NCBI GenBank assembly: GCA_003554525.1
Contig: PWGO01000024.1
Location: 1 to 38,307 of the forward strand
From: Syntrophomonadaceae bacterium
Lineage (GTDB): Bacteria > Bacillota > Dethiobacteria > DTU022 > PWGO01
DNA: 38,307 bases
Direction: 5' to 3'
Part shown: positions 18,700-28,571 of the stretch, piece by piece
Numbering within the stretch: position 1 is the first letter of the stretch
Layout of the letters: each line of letters begins with the position of its first letter
The notes under the pieces: model-generated
What the model saw: only the letters and a program-made list of their open reading frames with translations
The model's database searches: none
What the model was told of the DNA's origin: nothing
Program-made: the position numbers and the translations under genes

Positions 18700-19800
18700 T
18701 TGTATTTGTTAATAAAGCTTTTAGCGGTTTTAATTCTTTTAGCACTTTGCGTTATGGGTAGTATATTTGTAAACATCTTTTTTATTATTCCCGCCGCTTT
18801 AATAGCAGTGCTAATATTAGCGGGAACGGCATTTTTCTTTAAAAGAAAAAATAAAATGAAACAAGAAAAACAAAAACTAAAGGAAATAATTGACATAGAA
18901 GAAAAGGAGGCAGCGCAGCAGGAAGGTGAAAATAATACGGATAAAAAATCGCGCTTTACCGTGCTGGTAGAAAATCACAAAAAGCAGGGTTCGGAACTAA
19001 TTGAAAGCCACGGTATTTCTATTTACATGGAACGGGGTGGTAAAAATATCCTTTTGGATGCAGGTGCAGGCCCGGAAACAGTTGAGAATGCGGAAAAGGC
19101 GGGTCTGAACATGGGAGATGTAGACCAGGTTTTTATCTCTCACGGGCATTACGACCACGGGGGCGGGTTATACACTTTTTTGAAGAATAACAGTAAAGCC
19201 CGGATATATTTGCATCCCAGGGCCGTTAAAGACAGGCACTATGCAAAGTTAGCCGGATTTGTGAACAAAGATATTTCTCTGGAAGAAACTCTTTACCAGG
19301 AATACCCGGACAGATTATCTTTCATTGACAGTTTTAAAGAAATCGAAGAGGGAATTTATGTTATTCCTCAAGTTAAGCAGGTATTTCCCCTGCCTAAAGA
19401 GAATTTAAAGCTTTACAAGAAACCTGCCGGGAGCGGGGAAATTGTCAACGATGATTTTGATCATGAGCAGGTTTTAGTAATTAAAGATAACGACGGGGTT
19501 ATTATCTTTTCCGGGTGCTGCCACAGCGGTGTGCTTAACGTAGTACATACCGTCAACAATTACTTTCCCCGGGATAAGATCAAAGCTTTTATCGGGGGGT
19601 TTCATCTTTTTAACCCTCTAACTATCGGCATGGGGGAGAAAAAAGAAGATGTAGAAAACCTGGCCCGGGAAATGTCGAACCTGGAGGTGGCCAGGTATAA
19701 AACCGGGCATTGTACCGGAGTTGAAGCATATAGTATATTAAAATTTCACTTACAGGAAAGGTTGCAGTATTTTTACACGGGCCTGGTTTTTTATCTCTAA
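18700..19800 (+). CDS. Membrane-anchored metallo-beta-lactamase fold protein (COG1237/RFA-P synthase-like)
   Basis: Two N-terminal TMs then ILLDAGAGPETVENAEKAGL, VFISHGHYDHGGGL, FSGCCHSGVLNVV, FIGGFHLF, TGHCTG; start may be TTG 18700 or 18706. Confidence 0.85.
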   Translation: MYLLIKLLAVLILLALCVMGSIFVNIFFIIPAALIAVLILAGTAFFFKRKNKMKQEKQKLKEIIDIEEKEAAQQEGENNTDKKSRFTVLVENHKKQGSELIESHGISIYMERGGKNILLDAGAGPETVENAEKAGLNMGDVDQVFISHGHYDHGGGLYTFLKNNSKARIYLHPRAVKDRHYAKLAGFVNKDISLEETLYQEYPDRLSFIDSFKEIEEGIYVIPQVKQVFPLPKENLKLYKKPAGSGEIVNDDFDHEQVLVIKDNDGVIIFSGCCHSGVLNVVHTVNNYFPRDKIKAFIGGFHLFNPLTIGMGEKKEDVENLAREMSNLEVARYKTGHCTGVEAYSILKFHLQERLQYFYTGLVFYL

Positions 19801-19898
19801 TACTTTATTTTAAGGCTTTCCTGAATTTTTAATCCGTAAGAGAATATGTGGTTTTATGCAAAATGTTTAAATTGAAAAAAGAAGGTGGGAGTATCCCT

Positions 19899-21026
19899 AT
19901 GGCTTCAAAAAAAACAGAAGAAATTTCCACCATCAATGACGTGGAACATGAGCTTATGGAAAGGGGTCGGAAAGAAGGATTTATTAACTGGAGCCTGGTT
20001 AAAGAACGCCTGAATTCTTTTGAAACAGCGGAGGAAAAGATGGAAGATTTGTATAAAAAATTTTATCTGGCCAACGTAGAAGTAATAGAGGATACCACGG
20101 ATATTGCAGTAGAAGAAGGGGAACAATTCTGGGAAAACGAGGTGGACCGGGAGGATAAAGATTTAACGGGAAACGGTAAAGGAACTACTGAAGATTTTAA
20201 TGTAACCAATGCGGTAGGAATGTATTTAAAAGAAATAGGTAAAACCCGTCTTTTGACTGCCGAAGAAGAGGCCAGCCTGGCCATGCGCATTGAAAGCGGT
20301 GACGAGAGCGCAAGACGCCAGTTAATGGAATCCAACCTGCGGCTGGTGGTTAGTATAGCGAAAAAATACATGGGTAAAGGCATCCCTTTTCTGGATATGA
20401 TCCAGGAAGGAAACCGGGGGCTGATAAAAGCTGTAGACAAATTTGACTACAGGAGAGGATACAAATTCAGCACTTATGCTACCTGGTGGATACGCCAGGC
20501 GATAAACCGGGCTATTGCCGACCAGGGCCGTACTATACGCGTTCCTGTACATATGGTAGACAATATAAACAAAATGGTTAGCGTAAGCCGTTACCTGGTA
20601 CAAATACTGGGAAGAGAACCCAACATATCAGAAATATCCAGGGAAATGAATTTAAGCGAAGATAAAGTAAGGGAAATAATAAAAGCGGCACAAGAACCGA
20701 TATCGCTGGAGGCTCCCATAGGAGACGAAGATGAAAGCAGCCTGGGAGAAATTATTGAAGACCATAATTCCAGGGGGCCTGCGGAAGAAGTTTATTACGA
20801 CCTTTTGAAAGAACAGATCAATACCCTTTTAAATACTTTAACTTCCCGGGAAAGAAAGGTGCTGAGTTTACGCTTTGGACTGGAGGACGGACGTTCACGC
20901 ACCCTGGTAGAAGTGGGGGAGTATTTTGGAGTGACCCGGGAAAGAGTGCGCCAGATTGAAGCCAAAGCTTTAAGAAAGCTGCGGCATCCTACCCGGAGCA
21001 AGTGGCTTAAAGACTACCTTGAATAA
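19899..21026 (+). CDS. RNA polymerase sigma factor, RpoD/SigA-type (sigma-70 group 1/2)
   Basis: [101 protein letters not shown]. Start refined to 19899 (MASKKTEEI) after GGTGGGAG. Confidence 0.95.
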   Translation: MASKKTEEISTINDVEHELMERGRKEGFINWSLVKERLNSFETAEEKMEDLYKKFYLANVEVIEDTTDIAVEEGEQFWENEVDREDKDLTGNGKGTTEDFNVTNAVGMYLKEIGKTRLLTAEEEASLAMRIESGDESARRQLMESNLRLVVSIAKKYMGKGIPFLDMIQEGNRGLIKAVDKFDYRRGYKFSTYATWWIRQAINRAIADQGRTIRVPVHMVDNINKMVSVSRYLVQILGREPNISEISREMNLSEDKVREIIKAAQEPISLEAPIGDEDESSLGEIIEDHNSRGPAEEVYYDLLKEQINTLLNTLTSRERKVLSLRFGLEDGRSRTLVEVGEYFGVTRERVRQIEAKALRKLRHPTRSKWLKDYLE

Positions 21027-21081
21027 AGAATAGAATAAAGAATAAAGTCTTGAAAAAATACAATTAAAAGAGAGGGTTTAC

Positions 21082-21327
21082 ATGACCAGCTCAATCCAGG
21101 CACTTCAGAACGAAATTTTAAACACTTCTAGAAAGCAAAAATTGGAGGTGACCTTGTTTCTGGTAAACGGCTACCGTATGAGCGGAAAAGTGGTTAGTTT
21201 TGACCAGTATACGGTTTTACTAAACATCAACAACAAGCAGCATCTTATTTTTAAACACGCCATATCTACGGTAATACCTTCCCGGCCCGTAGATATATCC
21301 AGTGAGGGAGAAGAGTTGGAGAAATAA
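21082..21327 (+). CDS. hfq: RNA chaperone Hfq
   Basis: LQNEILNTSRKQKLEVTLFLVNGYRMSGKVVSFDQYTVLLNINNKQHLIFKHAISTVIPSRP: Sm1 and KHA Sm2 motifs. Confidence 0.95.
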   Translation: MTSSIQALQNEILNTSRKQKLEVTLFLVNGYRMSGKVVSFDQYTVLLNINNKQHLIFKHAISTVIPSRPVDISSEGEELEK

Positions 21328-21423
21328 GAATATTTGTATTCGGCTCAGGGTTAATAAAATCTTTTTATACTACTTGCGCTGCCGAACTGAACAGTTGCAA
21401 ATTATTTTAAGTGACAGCTCTAT

Positions 21424-21463
21424 TATAAAAAGCTGCTTTCAGTTACAAGGCAGCTTTTTTATA
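21424..21463 (+). terminator. Terminator-like hairpin downstream of hfq
   Basis: TATAAAAAGCTGC ... GCAGCTTTTTTATA. Confidence 0.8.
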
Positions 21464-21611
21464 GTAAGTATTCTCCTCGGGCCAATAAAAAAAGGGTGAA
21501 ATCAACAACAGGTTTTGTTAAAATAACTATAACTGCTCCGTTTAATTAACTGCCGGGACAGGAGGATAAGCCCGGCATAAATGATCTATAAATAATCCTG
21601 GAGGAATTTAT

Positions 21612-22241
21612 TTGCTTTGGGTGAAAAGCCTTATGGATAGGATACTTGGTTTAGCAGGGCTGATTGTATTATCACCACTGCTAATAGTGATTTCCCTGGC
21701 CATAAAGGTTGATACCCCGGGGCCGGTTTTTTTTCGCCAGCGCCGGGTGGGCAAAAATGGCAGAGAATTCAAAATATACAAGTTCCGCTCCATGGTAGAA
21801 GGCGCCCAGAATATAGGTGCCGGGGTATTTGTACAAAGAGGTGATCCCAGGATAACCCGGGTGGGGAAATTTATCCGCCGGTACAGCCTGGATGAACTGC
21901 CACAGCTTATAAATGTATTGAAAGGGGAAATGAGCCTGGTGGGGCCCCGCCCTACTCTTGGCTACCAGGTGGAAAGGTACAATGCCCGGCAAAAAAAAAG
22001 GCTGTTAGTTAAACCTGGTATTACCGGCTGGGCCCAGGTTAACGGAAGAAGTTCGCTAAGCTGGCCGGAAAGAATAGAACTGGATATCTGGTATGTGGAA
22101 AACTGGTCACTTTGGCTGGATATAAAAATAATGGTGCAAACTGTTTTGGTAATACTTTTTAAGAAAAATATATACCGTTCGGAAGATTCTACAGAGGATC
22201 CCGTTTCCGGCAGTGTATCTGAACTGGAAAAAAAAGAGTAA
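21612..22241 (+). CDS. Phosphoglycosyl transferase / sugar transferase (PglC/WcaJ C-domain type)
   Basis: TTG start after GGAGG; KSLMDRILGLAGLIVLSPLL, GPVFFRQRRVGKNGREFKIYKFRSM, SLDELPQLINVLKGEMSLVGPRP, PGITGWAQVNGR. Confidence 0.95.
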   Translation: MLWVKSLMDRILGLAGLIVLSPLLIVISLAIKVDTPGPVFFRQRRVGKNGREFKIYKFRSMVEGAQNIGAGVFVQRGDPRITRVGKFIRRYSLDELPQLINVLKGEMSLVGPRPTLGYQVERYNARQKKRLLVKPGITGWAQVNGRSSLSWPERIELDIWYVENWSLWLDIKIMVQTVLVILFKKNIYRSEDSTEDPVSGSVSELEKKE

Positions 22242-22268
22242 CCGGCAAAACAGGGGGGAAGCCCGGTT

Positions 22269-23408
22269 TTGGATAAAAGGATATTACTTTCACCACCGCA
22301 TTTAAGCGGAGAAGAAGAGGCTTACGTCAGGGAAGCTTTTCAAAGTAACTGGATAGCTCCACTGGGGCCGCACGTAGATAGTTTTGAAAAAGAATTATGC
22401 CGATATACAGGTGTACCCGGGGCACTTGCGCTTAACTCTGGGACTGCTGCTGTGCACCTGGCTCTTCGCCTGGCAGGGGTAAGGCAGGGGGAACGGGTGG
22501 TATGCTCTACATTAACGTTTGTTGGCAGCGTAAACCCGGTTTTATACCTGGGAGGGGAGCCCGTGTTCATTGATTCTGAGCCGGGAAGCTGGAACATGTC
22601 TCCTGAAGCCTTACAGAGGGCACTGGAAGAAATGAATAAGGAAAATAGACTGCCACGGGCGGCGGTAGTAGTAAATATTTATGGACAGTGTGCCGATATG
22701 GATTCTATTAATCAAATATGCCGCAGGTACGGAATAACGGTAATTGAGGATGCCGCAGAATCGCTGGGAGCAACTTACCGGGGCAAAATGAGCGGTAATC
22801 TGGGATATTACGGAATATTTTCTTTTAACGGTAATAAAATAATAACCACTTCCGGTGGCGGAGCGCTTGTTTCTCAGGACCGGGAAGCTATAGAAAAAGC
22901 CAGGTTTTGGTCTACACAGGCACGCGAACCGGAAGCACACTACCAGCACTGTGAGGTGGGTTATAATTACCGCATGAGCAATCTGCTTGCTGCCGTGGGA
23001 AGGGCGCAGTTGAAAGTGATTAACGACAGGATTGAACGCAGGAGATGTATATTTGAAAATTATCGCCGTGAATTATCTGATATTGAGGTTATTGATTTTA
23101 TGCCTGAAGCGGAATTTGGAAGGAGCACACGCTGGCTTACCGTGTTAACCCTGGAAGAGGGGTGCGGTATTGAAGTTTCGGATATATTGTCTAACCTTGC
23201 TGAAAGAAATATAGAAGCCAGGCCCGTATGGAAGCCCATGCACCTGCAGCCCCTGTACCAGGGCTGCATTTATTACCCCCATGAAACAGGGAGAAGCATT
23301 AGTGACGCTATGTTCAGGCAGGGAATTTGCCTGCCGTCGGGTTCTGCGCTTACCGGGGAGGAACAACAAAGGGTGATAGAAGGTATCCGCAGTGTATTTT
23401 CACGATAA
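22269..23408 (+). CDS. DegT/DnrJ/EryC1/StrS (PglE-like) sugar aminotransferase
   Basis: LSPPHLSGEEEAYVREAFQSNWIAPLGPHVDSFE, ALNSGTAAVHLALRL, EDAAESLGATYRGK, FSFNGNKIITTSGGGALVS, YNYRMSNLLAAVGRAQL. Confidence 0.95.
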   Translation: MDKRILLSPPHLSGEEEAYVREAFQSNWIAPLGPHVDSFEKELCRYTGVPGALALNSGTAAVHLALRLAGVRQGERVVCSTLTFVGSVNPVLYLGGEPVFIDSEPGSWNMSPEALQRALEEMNKENRLPRAAVVVNIYGQCADMDSINQICRRYGITVIEDAAESLGATYRGKMSGNLGYYGIFSFNGNKIITTSGGGALVSQDREAIEKARFWSTQAREPEAHYQHCEVGYNYRMSNLLAAVGRAQLKVINDRIERRRCIFENYRRELSDIEVIDFMPEAEFGRSTRWLTVLTLEEGCGIEVSDILSNLAERNIEARPVWKPMHLQPLYQGCIYYPHETGRSISDAMFRQGICLPSGSALTGEEQQRVIEGIRSVFSR

Positions 23409-23590
23409 ATATTTACCGCGCAGGTTGACGGTAGCTTTGCAGCAGGCAGCACTGTGATAAATTATCAGTACAGTAAAAATATAAAAGGCAAGTTTAAGCT
23501 TTCGGTGACAGGGAAAAGCTACGCCGGTATAGAAAATGATTAATTGAGCAATAAGTAAACTGGGCAGAAAGAGGTAGAAACGGGGGAGGC

Positions 23591-25495
23591 TTGCATTTGG
23601 ATTTTGTAAAGAAGAAGAAGTTTATGATAGCCGTGGACATACTATTAGTTAACCTGGTTCTTGTTTTAGCTCTCTGGCTTCGCTTTGACGGGCAGCAGAT
23701 ACCTTCGGTATTTTGGAATGCTTACGTGCAGCTACTTTTTCCCTATACACTGGTTATGCTGCTTTTCTTTTTGCTGTTCGACCTGTACAACCGTTTGTGG
23801 AGTTATGCCAGTATAGAGGACCTTTTAGCTATTGTTAAAGCGGTAGCGTGTGGGGCGCTGGTGTTATTTGTAATAAATTATTTGTTTTTCTACCTGCAGG
23901 AAAGTTACACCTTTACTCTTTATGCCTTGCCCCGCTCGGTTCCCCCACTTAGCGGGATATTAAACGTGTTTTTTATTGGTGCTTTTCGCCTGTTTTATCG
24001 CTATTCTTTAATGAACCAGCAGAAGGTCTCCGGGGCAGGCGGCAAACCCACCCTTATTGTTGGGGCCGGTGATGCAGGTGCCATAGTAGCACGAGAATTA
24101 AAAAAGCATAATGGTAGCGACGAAAAAGGCAATTTCATTGCCGGTTTTGTTGATGATGATCTCAATAAGCAAAAACAGAAGATGTTTGAAATACCGGTAC
24201 TGGGAACCAGGAAAGATATACCTTATCTGGTTGACAAAAATAATATAGAAGAAATTATTATTGCCATTCCTTCCGTTTCCGGGGAAGTGGTACGGGAAAT
24301 TGTAGATATATGCAGCGGTACCTCGGCCCGATTAAAAATTGTTCCCGGGATATACGAGTTTTTGGATGGAAGAGTTTCCATCAACCAGATAAGGGAAGTA
24401 AAAGTAGAGGACCTGCTGGACCGCGCCCCGGTGAAGCTTAACCTGGAATCTATAGCCGGATACCTTAAAAACAAAGTAGTGCTGGTAACAGGGGCCGGGG
24501 GCTCAATAGGCTCGGAGTTGTGCCGGCAGATAATTCGTTTTTCCGTGAATAAGCTGGTTTTGTTGGATAACGGGGAAAACAACCTGTATGAAATTCAGCA
24601 GGAACTTAATACCAGGTTTCCAGACCTGGTAATTGTGCCGGCTGTAGCGGATGTAAAAGATCATACCAGCATGGAGGCAGTGTTCAGGAAATACAAACCC
24701 GAGGTGGTATTTCACGCAGCCGCACACAAGCATGTTCCTCTGGTGGAGATGAACGCTGCCGAAGCCATGAAAAACAATATCATGGGTACGTGGTCCCTGG
24801 CGCGTTGCTCTCACCGGCATGGGACGGAAGCATTTATTTATATCTCTACTGACAAGGCGGTAAACCCGGTAAGCATAATGGGGGCAACCAAGAGGGTAGC
24901 GGAGATGGTTATTCAAAACCTGGCACCCAAGAGCAATACCCGTTTTGGTTCGGTAAGATTTGGCAACGTACTTGACAGCAGGGGAAGCGTGGTGCCCCTT
25001 TTCAAAAAACAGATCCAGTCAGGCGGACCGGTTACCGTTACTCATCCGGAAATGATGAGGTACTTCATGACTATCCCTGAAGCGGTGCAGCTGGTTATCC
25101 AGGCCGGTGCCTTTGCTGACAACGGGGAAGTCTTCCTGTTGGACATGGGTCGACCGGTTAAAATTGTAGACCTGGCTCAGAAGATGATTAAACTGGCCGG
25201 TTTCAGGACGGAAGATATCGAGATAACTTTTACCGGGGTAAGATCGGGGGAAAAATTAAAAGAAGAACTCCTCACGGAGCAGGAAGGGGTAAGCCGCACC
25301 CGGCACGAGCGTATATACGAAGCCCAGCCCGATTATTTTAACCAGTTTGCCCTGGAGAAAATTCTACAAAAAATAAGTGATCCCGACTGGAACGCCGGCT
25401 TTGAAGAGGTAGTAATACTGCTGCAGACAGTTTTACCTTCTTTTCGCAGGGAAAGCGAGGAAAAACAGAGGGATTCCTCGGGTATATCCAGGTAG
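23591..25495 (+). CDS. Membrane nucleotide-sugar 4,6-dehydratase (PglF/CapD-like)
   Basis: N-terminal TMs; LIVGAGDAGAIVARELKKH; VLVTGAGGSIGSELCRQI; AAAHKHVPLVEMN; STDKAVNPVSIMGATKRVAE. Confidence 0.95.
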   Translation: MHLDFVKKKKFMIAVDILLVNLVLVLALWLRFDGQQIPSVFWNAYVQLLFPYTLVMLLFFLLFDLYNRLWSYASIEDLLAIVKAVACGALVLFVINYLFFYLQESYTFTLYALPRSVPPLSGILNVFFIGAFRLFYRYSLMNQQKVSGAGGKPTLIVGAGDAGAIVARELKKHNGSDEKGNFIAGFVDDDLNKQKQKMFEIPVLGTRKDIPYLVDKNNIEEIIIAIPSVSGEVVREIVDICSGTSARLKIVPGIYEFLDGRVSINQIREVKVEDLLDRAPVKLNLESIAGYLKNKVVLVTGAGGSIGSELCRQIIRFSVNKLVLLDNGENNLYEIQQELNTRFPDLVIVPAVADVKDHTSMEAVFRKYKPEVVFHAAAHKHVPLVEMNAAEAMKNNIMGTWSLARCSHRHGTEAFIYISTDKAVNPVSIMGATKRVAEMVIQNLAPKSNTRFGSVRFGNVLDSRGSVVPLFKKQIQSGGPVTVTHPEMMRYFMTIPEAVQLVIQAGAFADNGEVFLLDMGRPVKIVDLAQKMIKLAGFRTEDIEITFTGVRSGEKLKEELLTEQEGVSRTRHERIYEAQPDYFNQFALEKILQKISDPDWNAGFEEVVILLQTVLPSFRRESEEKQRDSSGISR

Positions 25496-25551
25496 GAAAC
25501 TCCCGGTGGGCGGTTATATTTTTAATTCGGAATTACTAAACTTCAAGAATT

Positions 25552-25616
25552 CCTCCCCCTCCAGGGGGAAGAAAGGTCGTCTCGGGCACCGGGGTGCTAA
25601 CTAATGGAGGGGGAGG
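25552..25616. repeat. Long inverted repeat between convergent dehydratase and NlpC/P60 genes
   Basis: CCTCCCCCTCCA (25552-25563) / TGGAGGGGGAGG (25605-25616), with inner GCACCGGGGTGC palindrome (25586-25597). Confidence 0.75.
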
Positions 25617-25659
25617 GTTATAAAAGCTTGTACTAAAGAGAAAAATAGCTATTTATAGG

Positions 25660-26259
25660 TTAATCCGCGTAAGCTATTTTTTCCGTATTTTCCGATTCGG
25701 CAATACAGTTTGCAGACACATTGTACCAGCTACCCCTTGTATAGCCGGGGTTGGCGTTAATGTCTATTCCGTTGTTTTTGTAAGCGGCCCAAACCAGCTC
25801 GGTGCAGTACCAAGCATCGGCTTCCTTATTTTTTTCCCCGGGCCAGCGCAGCCAACGGAAACTGTAATCATCACCAATCTGTTCTTTGGCAAATTCTACT
25901 GCTCCTTTTCGTACTTCTTCTATATCAGTTCTGGAAAGCTTGCTTTTGGAATCCACAACCCGGAAAATTCCGGCCTCTTCCGACTCGTGGATGACAGATG
26001 CGTCTTTTTCTTTTACTCCACCCACAGCGGATTCCACGACTCTGCCGTCTCCCACGTACAAGATAGCGTGATCCCAGTCTCCGGGCATGGGAATTATATT
26101 ATCCCCACCGCTAACCAGCACAATATCGCCAAACTCCAGTTTGCTTAAATCCAGGTCGTTTTCCTCTCCCGGCGTTCTAAATGCAAAAGCTGAAGCGCCT
26201 GTTAGCAAAGACACTGCAAGTAGCAGGGCTAACAAGAGCGCAATCTTTTTTAAACGCAT
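25660..26259 (-). CDS. Secreted NlpC/P60-like (YiiX-type) cysteine hydrolase, tandem copy 1
   Basis: Signal peptide; GDIVLVSGGDNIIPMPGDWDHAILYVGDGRVVES; DAWYCTELVWAAYKNNGIDI (candidate His and Cys). Confidence 0.82.
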   Translation of the reverse strand: MRLKKIALLLALLLAVSLLTGASAFAFRTPGEENDLDLSKLEFGDIVLVSGGDNIIPMPGDWDHAILYVGDGRVVESAVGGVKEKDASVIHESEEAGIFRVVDSKSKLSRTDIEEVRKGAVEFAKEQIGDDYSFRWLRWPGEKNKEADAWYCTELVWAAYKNNGIDINANPGYTRGSWYNVSANCIAESENTEKIAYAD

Positions 26260-26298
26260 AATTCAATGAAACCTCCTTAATAAGGCCAGTTATTTAAA

Positions 26299-26892
26299 TT
26301 AATCTGCATATTCAATCATTTCTGTTTTCTCAGAATCCGCTATGCAGGTTCCGGAAACGTTGTTCCAGAATCTCCAGTGGTAGCCCGAGTTGGCGTTGAT
26401 ATTTACCCCCTGGTTTTTATAGGAGGCCCAGGCCAGCTCGGTGCAGTACCAGGCATCGGCTTCCTCTTTCGCTTCTCCCGGCCAGCGCAGCCAACGGAAA
26501 CTGTAGTCATCTCCAATTTGATTCTCGGCAAAATCCACGGCTCCTTGTCGAATACTGGCGGGAGCATCTACACGGAATGCCCCGGCTTGCTCTGATCCGT
26601 GGATGACGGAAGCGTCAATTTTTCGCACCCCTCCGTCGGCAACAGATTCTACGACCTTGCCGTCTCCTGCGTACAAGATGGCGTGGTCCCAGTCGCCGGT
26701 AATGGGAATAATACCATCTCCCCCGCGTACCAGGACAATATCGCCGGGCTCCAGTATGCTCAGATCCAGGTCATTGGTGCCATCTCCATTGCCGTTTCCA
26801 TTGCTAATGCTACGGGCTAAGGCAGTTGGTGAAACCAGCAGAGAAACTGCCAGTAACAACACCAGAAATACGGTAAACTTTTTGAGATTCAT
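26299..26892 (-). CDS. Secreted NlpC/P60-like (YiiX-type) cysteine hydrolase, tandem copy 2
   Basis: Clear paralog of the previous gene: GDIVLVRGGDGIIPITGDWDHAILYAGDGKVVES, ENQIGDDYSFRWLRWPGEAKEEADAWYCTELAWASYKN. Confidence 0.82.
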   Translation of the reverse strand: MNLKKFTVFLVLLLAVSLLVSPTALARSISNGNGNGDGTNDLDLSILEPGDIVLVRGGDGIIPITGDWDHAILYAGDGKVVESVADGGVRKIDASVIHGSEQAGAFRVDAPASIRQGAVDFAENQIGDDYSFRWLRWPGEAKEEADAWYCTELAWASYKNQGVNINANSGYHWRFWNNVSGTCIADSEKTEMIEYAD

Positions 26893-27035
26893 GAATAGAT
26901 ACCTCCTTTAATTTTTTTAGTAACTACTCAGGTATGGGTAGCTACTTCTTTATTAGTACTATAACATATACCTGTCACACTTCAGTCACAGTTAGCGATA
27001 TAATTAAATTTTTTTTTAAATTTTTAATGTAAAAA

Positions 27036-28415
27036 TTATTTTTTAGAGGGTGCCAGGCCCGTCACTGTTTCTATGTGGCTGGTGTGGGGGAACATATCCA
27101 CCGGCTGTGTTTCTATGGGAGTATAATGTATCTTTTGCAGGTATGACAGATCGCGGGCCAGGGTAGCGGGGTTGCAGGAGATATAAACCAGGTGTTCAGG
27201 GCCGGCAGCGGCGATAGCTTTTAAAAGTTCGGGGTTGCATCCCCCACGGGGTGGATCCACAACTACAGTTGCAGGCCTGTTTCCCTTAAGAAGTAAATCT
27301 ACTTTTTTTTCAGCTTTTCCCCGGTAAAAGTGGATATGTTCTTGCCCATTAAGTCTGGCATTGTAAATGGCATCATTTATGGCAGCCTGTTCTGAGTCCA
27401 GGCCAAAAACTTTGCTGGAAACTTTACCAAGGTAGTGAGCCATGGTGCCCGTGCCACAAAAAAGGTCAAAAGCGGTGTGGGGGACACCGGCATATCTGAG
27501 GGCGGTTTCATATAAAATTTTTGCCTGATTGCTGTTCACCTGGAAAAAAGAGTGTGGAGACAGGCGGAAATAAAATCCACCGGATATTTCCAGCAGGTGA
27601 CTGTCTCCCCGGATAGTAGTATATTCATTTCTTTTGCCTTTGTAAGCAGCTATAATGCCGGTTACACTGTTCCCGGCGGCGGATAATATTTTATCGGCCA
27701 GCATGTTTAGCCAGTCCTTATTTTTTTCTACTTCTTCTGTTATCTCCAGAACCAGGATTACATTATTTTCTAAGAATGAAGCCCTGCTGACTATCCCGGA
27801 GAGGGTTTTTCTTATTTTATTGCTGTAGTTGGGCAATAATTCATTCAAGGTCCGGCGCACCATATTTACTGTTTTTACGTTAGAGGGATGCTGGATAAGG
27901 CAATCTTCTATATCTACAAGCCGGTTCGAGCCCTGTTGGCAAAACCCGGCTTTTGCACTATACTGCTGTATGTTGATGCTTACCCCGGCCTTGTTGCGAT
28001 ACCTGTAGGGGTTATTCATCCCTGAAGGAGGGTGTACAGGTATATTTATTCCTCCCAGGCGACGGAGGTCACTTTTAACCTTGTTATGTTTCCATTCAAG
28101 CTGTTTCTGGTAACTAACATGCTGCAACTGGCATCCGCCACAGGTGGTAAAGTAGGGGCAAGGAGGGGTGACCCGGTGAGGAGAGGGGGTCAATATGGAT
28201 AGGAGGGAGGCACGGGCATACGTTTTTTTTATAGAAACAGCCCGTGCTTTAACCACATCACCGGGGACGGCGCCAGGGACAAAAATAGTAAATCCCTGCA
28301 GGCGGCCCACTCCCTCGCCGCTGTGGTTAAAATCATGTATTTCCAGTTTTATTTCTTGTCTGTCTTTTATCGGAAAGGGAATACTGCTGCTATCGTTTTG
28401 GTTTTTCATTTTCAC
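27036..28415 (-). CDS. rlmD: 23S rRNA (uracil-5-)-methyltransferase, RlmD/TrmA family
   Basis: TRAM-like N-terminus; CPYFTTCGGCQLQHVSYQKQLEWK iron-sulfur motif; AFDLFCGTGTMAHYL; VDPPRGGCNPELL; YISCNPATLARDL. Confidence 0.93.
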   Translation of the reverse strand: MKMKNQNDSSSIPFPIKDRQEIKLEIHDFNHSGEGVGRLQGFTIFVPGAVPGDVVKARAVSIKKTYARASLLSILTPSPHRVTPPCPYFTTCGGCQLQHVSYQKQLEWKHNKVKSDLRRLGGINIPVHPPSGMNNPYRYRNKAGVSINIQQYSAKAGFCQQGSNRLVDIEDCLIQHPSNVKTVNMVRRTLNELLPNYSNKIRKTLSGIVSRASFLENNVILVLEITEEVEKNKDWLNMLADKILSAAGNSVTGIIAAYKGKRNEYTTIRGDSHLLEISGGFYFRLSPHSFFQVNSNQAKILYETALRYAGVPHTAFDLFCGTGTMAHYLGKVSSKVFGLDSEQAAINDAIYNARLNGQEHIHFYRGKAEKKVDLLLKGNRPATVVVDPPRGGCNPELLKAIAAAGPEHLVYISCNPATLARDLSYLQKIHYTPIETQPVDMFPHTSHIETVTGLAPSKK

Positions 28416-28529
28416 CCTTATTAGTTAAGTAGTAGTTAAATAGTAGTTAAATAGTTTTTATTCATTAATTAATATAACAAAGATTACATAAAGAAAAAAA
28501 GTTACCACCGTCATTAAACGTCATTAAAT

Positions 28530-28560
28530 AAAGCCCCCTCCTTAAATGGAGGGGGCTTTT
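28530..28560. terminator. Strong bidirectional terminator-like hairpin between GNAT and RlmD genes
   Basis: AAAGCCCCCTCC TTAAAT GGAGGGGGCTTTT. Confidence 0.88.
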
Positions 28561-28571
28561 ATTTGGTTTAC

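Noticed and set aside
23401-23590. Possible cyclic-di-GMP (GEMM) riboswitch: ATAAAAGGCAA...GGTGACAGGGAAAAGCTACG upstream of the dehydratase
   Set aside because: Partial resemblance only; the conserved core spacing and the downstream receptor/P3 arm are not visible. A cmsearch with the GEMM models would settle it.
24223-24916. 119- and 137-aa minus-strand ORFs inside the dehydratase gene
   Set aside because: Antisense shadow ORFs; the plus-strand frame has clear Rossmann and active-site motifs.
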